In this document: one piece after another, positions 58,804 to 64,000 of the stretch
How positions within the stretch are numbered: position 1 is the stretch's first letter
How the letters are laid out: each line of letters opens with the position of its first letter
Assembly: GCA_037783415.1 (NCBI GenBank)
Contig: JAZGTN010000085.1
Location: 4,273,501 to 4,337,500 of the forward strand
Length of the DNA stretch: 64,000 bases
Reading direction: 5' to 3'
DNA from: Leptasterias polaris
Lineage: Eukaryota; Echinodermata; Asteroidea; Forcipulatida; Asteriidae
The notes under the pieces: generated by a model
Database searches by the model: none
What the model saw: the letters and a program-made list of their open reading frames with translations, nothing else
Told to the model about the DNA's origin: nothing
Translations under genes and position numbers: made by a program

Positions 58804-59250
58804 TATTAAAACCCTAACCATGCTACATGTATGTAAATGCAACAATATGCACAATAGTTGTTGAAATCTGTTGCATTTGGCAGTCAAATGAGATGTTATT
58901 CTTTGACTGAATTTGTTGCATTTAGCAGTCAAGTGACTTCATATGACTTCATATATTGGTGTTGCATTTTGTTGTATTTGGCAGTCAATTATTTGGCAGT
59001 AAGACACAAAGCAGTGCATGCAAGAATACTGAGCCCCCTAAAAAATGCCACACACCACAGGAAGAATGACTTGGATATTGTTGCATTTGGCAGTGCAAAC
59101 ACCCTTGCTCAATCCTAACACAAACAACATGCCTGCACAATGCAACAAAATCCCTTGTTGCACTTTGTTGCATATATGGCACTGCGTTGCATTCTGTTGT
59201 ATTTGGCAGGGGAAGTAGAGGGACCATAATGGGGGTTAGGGTTTTTAATG
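58804..59250. mobile_element. short element with AAAACCCTAACC ends and TTGCATTTGGCAG array
   Basis: Left ATTAAAACCCTAACC and right GGTTAGGGTTTTTAAT are inverted repeats. Inside, (T)GTTGCATTTGGCAGT recurs at least six times, mostly in one orientation. No coding capacity. It resembles 47789-48239 in having telomere-like ends. Confidence 0.72.
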
Positions 59251-59477
59251 AGAGTTTTTGTGGTGTTGTTTCTGTAGGCCAATTCTATAGACCATGTGAC
59301 CTATTTACATACATGTAGTTTCATTTTGTTTCTTATTTTCCTAACTGAATGAAGATGAAACCCAAACCATAACTTAGGAAACAGCTACATGTAAAGTGCA
59401 GTTTAAGATGCTACATATATATGTAGGAATAAGATACAAATTGATTGAAATAGTTGTTGCTGTTGATCTCCATCCAT

Positions 59478-59780
59478 TTTGGGTGGCATGGCTGGCTAGA
59501 GTGAAAGCGCTCACCTCTTAAAAATGTCTCCCTAGTTCGATTCCAGGCTATGGCCAGTGTGAGAAGAACTGTGCATCGGTTCTCGCCTATGCCACCAGGT
59601 TTTTTTCCTGAACCCTCCGGTTTTCCTCCTTCTGGACAATTTTTACACTTTCTATCTCTGGCTGTGCTCCATGGTCATGGGTTGATGTGATAGGCTGCCA
59701 AAAGGGGCACCCTTAAATGCCTGCAGCTTGAACATGTTGAAGCCACGTCCTTCACAATTCAGCTTCTCTGCTGCAAGTAA
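59478..59780 (+). mobile_element. tRNA-derived SINE, third family
   Basis: Box A TGGCTAGAGTG and box B AGTTCGATTCC, then GCATCGGTTCTCGCCTATGC and GATAGGCTGCCAAAAGGGGC. It ends just before the first CENPJ-like exon. Confidence 0.7.
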
Positions 59781-59856
59781 AGATGATTAGCCTCCCAAAT
59801 TATTTGTCTTCTTATTTTGTCCGATGCAGGTCATTCTCCCTACATTGCCTTGAGAC

Positions 59857-62800
59857 ATGGCCACTGAGAAACCCTTTACATTCAATACGAGGACGGATGC
59901 AACCTCGAGAACCAATGCTTGGGTGAACCGAGCTGGGGTGGTTCTGGATCCTGACCCTGTCTTTGGAGACCATGCCCAGCAAAACCAGCCGGGGGACTCA
60001 ACGAGACAAGCAAATTTACCGATGCCACCTGAGCTTCATGCACTTTTGCAAAATGGTAAGTTGACGTTTGATTCCGCTTCAGCTGGGCCAAGTTGCACCA
60101 AGCTCAACAATTCTATTTAACCCTCCTACTATCAGCATGTTTCCTACTATCAGCCTGTTTCTGGAGAAAGCCAACCAAGACCGCAGTATGCCACAAAGAA
60201 CAGTGGCATTTTGAGGCACGCATTTGCTGATGTACAGAGTAGAGCCATTGCCCAAAGTGCTTCAATGAGAGTGGTAAACTGGAGAAGCCACAAGCTGTGC
60301 TCAATTAGCCCTTCCCATGAAATATGCTAATTACATTCATGCATGCATACAGACACTATTGGTTGGCAAAAGGCCATTGAGATGTGCACTAGGCAAACGC
60401 CTCCATCACGCCTCCATCAGCCCTATACAAAAAGCTGCGACTTGCGATGTTCCATCATTTTGCCAACCAATAGTGTTAGTGCACAAGCGCGATGTGCAAT
60501 TTACATATTTTAAAGGATGGGTCTATTGCAATGGAATTTGGGCCACTGTTTCTAAAGATCTAAGCTTCTCAACCTTAGTCAATTTCTACTGTGACAATCT
60601 GTAGCACTGATAGATCACACGAACAAATATAATGTCAATGACTGGAATGGTGTGGCATGGGATACTTGATCATTATGTGCCTAGCATTATGGGAAATGTT
60701 GATGCATCTTGGTGTATACAGTATATACACTACATGTAAAGGAGGATGGAAGACAAGATTGATCATCCTCAGACCAAGAAGTACTTTCAGTTTAAAAGCT
60801 TGTTGTCAGAGTAAAGGGATTCGGAACCCCCAAATTGCTGTTTACTTTTTTCTGAGAAAACATGAACTGTTTTCTTTGTTTTCACTTAAATGGGATTACC
60901 TAATTTAATGTCATTTTTGGGAGGCCGGATTATTGACAACTAGACGGGGAATAGAATGAATTTAGTCTTCCAAAAACAAACAATGTGAAAATATACCGTA
61001 CATTTGTTAATTCATTTTAAATTGTTTTGTTACCTCCATCATCAAACTATCTGTTTAAAGTTAAACTTGCCATTTTTTAAAACGAATTTCCATGAGCAGA
61101 TGCCGTAGTCGATCAAGCAGAGCACCATCAGGCCAAAGAGCAGGCTAAACTACTGCAGCGCTTCCAACAACTCAAGCAGTGGCAACACCAACAGCAGGAA
61201 CGCTTGCTGCTTCAACAGCAGGGACAACTTCAGATGCTCCAGCTGGAACAGCAGAGGGTGGAGCAGACACTGGTGGCACAGCGACAGAAGCAGTGGGGAG
61301 GTAAAGGTCAAAGTATAAGTACATTTAAAATTTCAGTTACCTTCTTTTTTCAATATCCCTTCAAAAATAAGATTTTAAGCAGTTATCATGTCTTTGCCCA
61401 AGGCGTCAGTGAAGCTCATTGGGACGTTGTTGTATAATGCACTATATAAGAACTAGTTATTATAATTATTATTATTATTATTATTATATTAATTCGTAGT
61501 AGCACGCCCTCTTGCGGCATGAGTTAACCAACTTTATAATATTGTGCATTTATAATGCGCCATGTCGCTATCGTCAAACATGTACGTGGGCCTGTACATT
61601 TTTGCACACGGTTTTTCTTTTTTCATCCCTGAGTTTTGATGATTTCAATCAAAATGTCATTGAAATTGACCTTTTGACTGATGCAATAATTCCTCTTTTG
61701 GAATGTACAAACCCTTTTTATTTGATATCCAATGTTTCGCCCGGAAAGAATATCAAATAAATACTTGTAAATTTGTCCCCACTTTCATAAGGACCCTATC
61801 TGTTGAAAAAAGAGTGCATCACTCCTCTTTCATACATATGAGGAATTGATGACCATGTATTTTATTCAATTTCAACCCAAGGAATTCAACAGGTGAAGCA
61901 GTCACCACCTCGACCTCGTCCCAGTCCCCGTCAGCCTAGGAGTCCACCAGCCAGCCCCCATGGGTCAAGTCTCTGCGATGCGCTTGCCAGAGCACCCATT
62001 TCACTGTCGCAGACAGCAGGCCCGCTGGTACTCAATCCACTGCTGTTGAGCGCACAAAGGGATGTTGTGAACACTCCTGATGCAGTAAGTCCTCTCTATT
62101 CTTCTTATCGTACGCGAGTGGCGAAGCTATGAGGGCCTTTTCTAACTCGATTTCTGTTTTTATTTTAATGAATTATTCATAACTCGATTTCTGTTTTTAT
62201 TTTAATGAATTATTCATAAAGTATGAAACATACATTATTCATAACTTGTATGCAAATAAGTAAAGTGCTGAATGATTACCCATTGTTAACTTGCATAATT
62301 TGTTAATGTATGCTGACCTGCTGACTCTGGTCGCTTTTGATTGGTTTGGAATTTTGCTACCCTGTTAGGGTACCAAAAATCAAGATGCAAAGAAAAATAT
62401 TAGAAACTGCAAACATGGAAAAGGCCCTCGTGTCTTCCTTCGCCACTCGCTTGCGTGGTCTCCCCTACCAGTCGCTTGGGATCGCGGCTCTCCGAAGCTG
62501 TCCAAGCCACGAAGGCCTTGACAAAAGGCTAGGACCAACAAGAAAACAAATCACTTGTTATCGATCAATTTAGTTTTGAGAGAAAGTAGTGATTATACGC
62601 AGTTCTTATTTAGCACTGTATCACATCAGAGGACGCCTTAAAGGGCTCGCTGTTTGTTCTACAAGGCATGTGGAGCTTTGATGGAATTATAAGACCCATG
62701 TACATGTATGTACTCATCACCATGTAGTGATTGACAAGGTGCTGTGGTGCAATCTGCAGCCAACCATACCAGAAAGTACCGGGGGCAAACACCTTCCCCC

Positions 62801-63472
62801 GAATGATGAAGCAATAATGGTGAAGTGTCTTGCTTAATAAGGACACAAGTGTCAAGACCGGGCCAGGACTTGACTGATCAGGCCAATACACCGATCCATT
62901 AAGCCCCACCCATTTCTCATTGACCAATCACAACCGCGAAATCTGATCACCATTTGAGCCGTTTGGTGATCTTTGCTTTAATGGTGATCGGGTTTCGCGG
63001 CTGTGATTGGTCAACTCGTAAGGAGGCAGGGCTTAATGGATCGATCTATTCACGGTGAAGACATTCCACTTTTACTTTGCAGAGAACCAAAAATCCTGAG
63101 TGCATTTTATGAGAACATTGTTGTCTTTACTCTTGTTTTTGTCAGGGTTTCAATGTGATAGCGATATTTTTAATACTGCCCAGAGGCATTGTGAAATTGT
63201 TTAAGTGGTTAACAAACTAATCATTTTTTCTGAACCAGAAGCCGGATGTTGACTCCTTGAGTGAGATGGCAAGCTCCATTATAGAGGAAGGGGTGTACTC
63301 TCTACCAGAGACAGCCTCTGAACTGAGCTATGGCCACATAGAGGATGAAGAAGATGCAGCAAGGCTTGGAAATGATGATGAGGAAGAAGAGGAGGAGAAT
63401 GAAGACGAGTCTGGAACGGAGGAGATTTCTTTAGACGAGAGCTTACAAGATGCTGCTTCCTTGAATCATAAG
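59857..63472 (+). CDS. CENPJ: CENPJ/CPAP-like centriole protein, N-terminal exons (continues right)
   Basis: Exons 59857-60055, 61100-61300, 61882-62084 and 63239-63472 join in frame (acceptor at 59829 precedes the ATG). The N-terminus has AWVNRAGVVLD, matching the short conserved SRAGVIL segment of CPAP. The second exon is a Gln-rich coiled coil (LLQRFQQLKQWQHQQQERLL..), at the place of CPAP's first coiled coil before its tubulin-binding part. The third is Pro/Ser-rich, the fourth very acidic (EEEEEENEDE). CPAP/SAS-4 carries tubulin and sets centriole length. The diagnostic TCP (G-box) domain lies far C-terminal and is not visible, so the call rests on two weak segments and their order. Confidence 0.6.
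60353..60477. repeat. hairpin-ended insert in intron 1 of the CENPJ-like gene
   Basis: ACACTATTGGTTGGCAAAA and TTTTGCCAACCAATAGTGT form 19-bp perfect inverted ends 87 bp apart. The inside has a duplicated CGCCTCCATCA. Confidence 0.85.
61418..61492 (+). repeat. SINE/LINE tail with TATT microsatellite
   Basis: GAAGCTCATTGGGACGTTGT then TATAATGCACTATATAAGAA and a run of TTATTA units. A retroelement 3' end in intron 2 of the CENPJ-like gene. Confidence 0.55.
62705..62885 (-). mobile_element. 5'-truncated tRNA-derived SINE
   Basis: On the minus strand GACACTTGTGTCCTTATTAA then GCAAGACACTTCACCATTAT matches the SINE body at 18486 and 63711. Box A is missing. Confidence 0.7.
62890..63043. repeat. 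154-bp foldback
   Basis: CGATCCATTAAGCCC..GACCAATCACA.CCGCGAAA..GATCACCATT pairs with its near reverse complement after about 26 bases. It directly abuts the truncated SINE. Confidence 0.85.
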
Positions 63473-63710
63473 GTGTGGTTTGAACAGCTTATTGAATTCA
63501 CCCTCAATCAATCGTTGTGTCATTGCAAAAAGGAATCATCCAATACAGCCCTTACGCTGCATGCATACTTTGGGCACAAACTTTGTGTCTTAACCAAAAA
63601 TATCCTACATGCCCCAAACGAGTTTGCTCTTAACTTTGTTAGTGGCCGTTTGTTTTTGCGTTATGCAAATTAATTGTTTAGTTTGGAGTAGATTACAAAT
63701 TTGTTGCTTT

Positions 63711-64000
63711 GGTTGTCGTGGCCGAGCGGATAAGGACACTGTACTCAATCTCTGGTGTTTCCGATCAGCAGAGTGTGGGTTCGAGTCTCGGTTAAGCTTA
63801 GTCCCGGTTGTTACACTTGTGTCCTTAAGCAAGACACTTAACCATTATTGCTGCGTCCTTCAGATGATGCGTAAAGCCTTAGGTCCCTTGAATTGTGTAA
63901 TGTACATAAAAGAACCTAGTGCATTTATTGTAAAGAGAACTGAAGGGGTTCGCCGCACTGTTCCTGGTCTGATCGGCTCCATATTGCGCCTCGGCACCAT
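63711..64000 (+). mobile_element. tRNA-derived SINE, cut by window edge
   Basis: Box A TGGCCGAGCGG and box B GGTTCGAGTCTC, then TTACACTTGTGTCCTTAAGC and AAGACACTTAACCATTATTG. It ends in GCGCCTCGGCACC at the window edge. Same family as 18486-18857 on the other strand. Confidence 0.85.

Overview
This is nuclear DNA of an intron-rich invertebrate, most likely an echinoderm. Four things point that way: an animal-type iterative polyketide synthase, a receptor tyrosine kinase whose ectodomain is built from HYR domains, a PAT-like DIRS retrotransposon, and dispersed short elements ending in TTAAAGG(G/C)..CTGTA. A starfish is my preferred guess, but the sequence alone does not prove it. Nothing bacterial, organellar or CRISPR-like is present.

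Layout. (1) 1-6712, minus strand: 5' three quarters of a type I polyketide synthase (KS-AT-DH-degenerate ER-KR, cut by the left window edge). (2) 7150-8260: a CRE-like-site-rich tandem satellite. (3) 8960-13792: a complete PAT-like tyrosine-recombinase retrotransposon with identical split direct repeats but a frameshifted reverse transcriptase. (4) 13.8-21.3 kb: no host gene; a 762-bp MITE with 9-bp target duplication, a 322-bp foldback, a tRNA-derived SINE and a remarkable CCCATATGGG palindrome-array element. (5) 21317-37288, minus strand: receptor tyrosine kinase with five HYR domains, FN3, one transmembrane segment and a kinase domain. A phase-compatible signal-peptide exon lies at 54085-54151, so the gene probably spans 33 kb. 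(6) 37.5-43.6 kb: a second palindrome-array element (motif CAACGTTG) that is homologous in its core to the first, a GC-hairpin tandem repeat and a MITE. (7) 43728-52244, plus strand: a GIN1-like domesticated integrase gene whose first three exons are tandemly duplicated, apparently nested in the first intron of the receptor gene. (8) 52.3-59.8 kb: minisatellite, MITE fragments and two more motif-array elements. (9) 59857-63472, plus strand: first four visible exons of a gene resembling CENPJ/CPAP, running off the right edge.

Two themes stand out. First, several mobile elements here carry long arrays of a short motif private to each copy (CCCATATGGG, CAACGTTG, CTCGGCACC, TTGCATTTGGCAG, GGTCCAC). 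Two of them share a clearly homologous core while using different palindromes at the array positions. Second, long near-perfect inverted repeats are very dense (about fifteen in 64 kb). One 34-bp palindrome sits inside a receptor exon and shifts its frame by 28 bases. The same receptor locus shows no exon for the kinase activation-loop/APE region, so it may be a decaying or variant copy.
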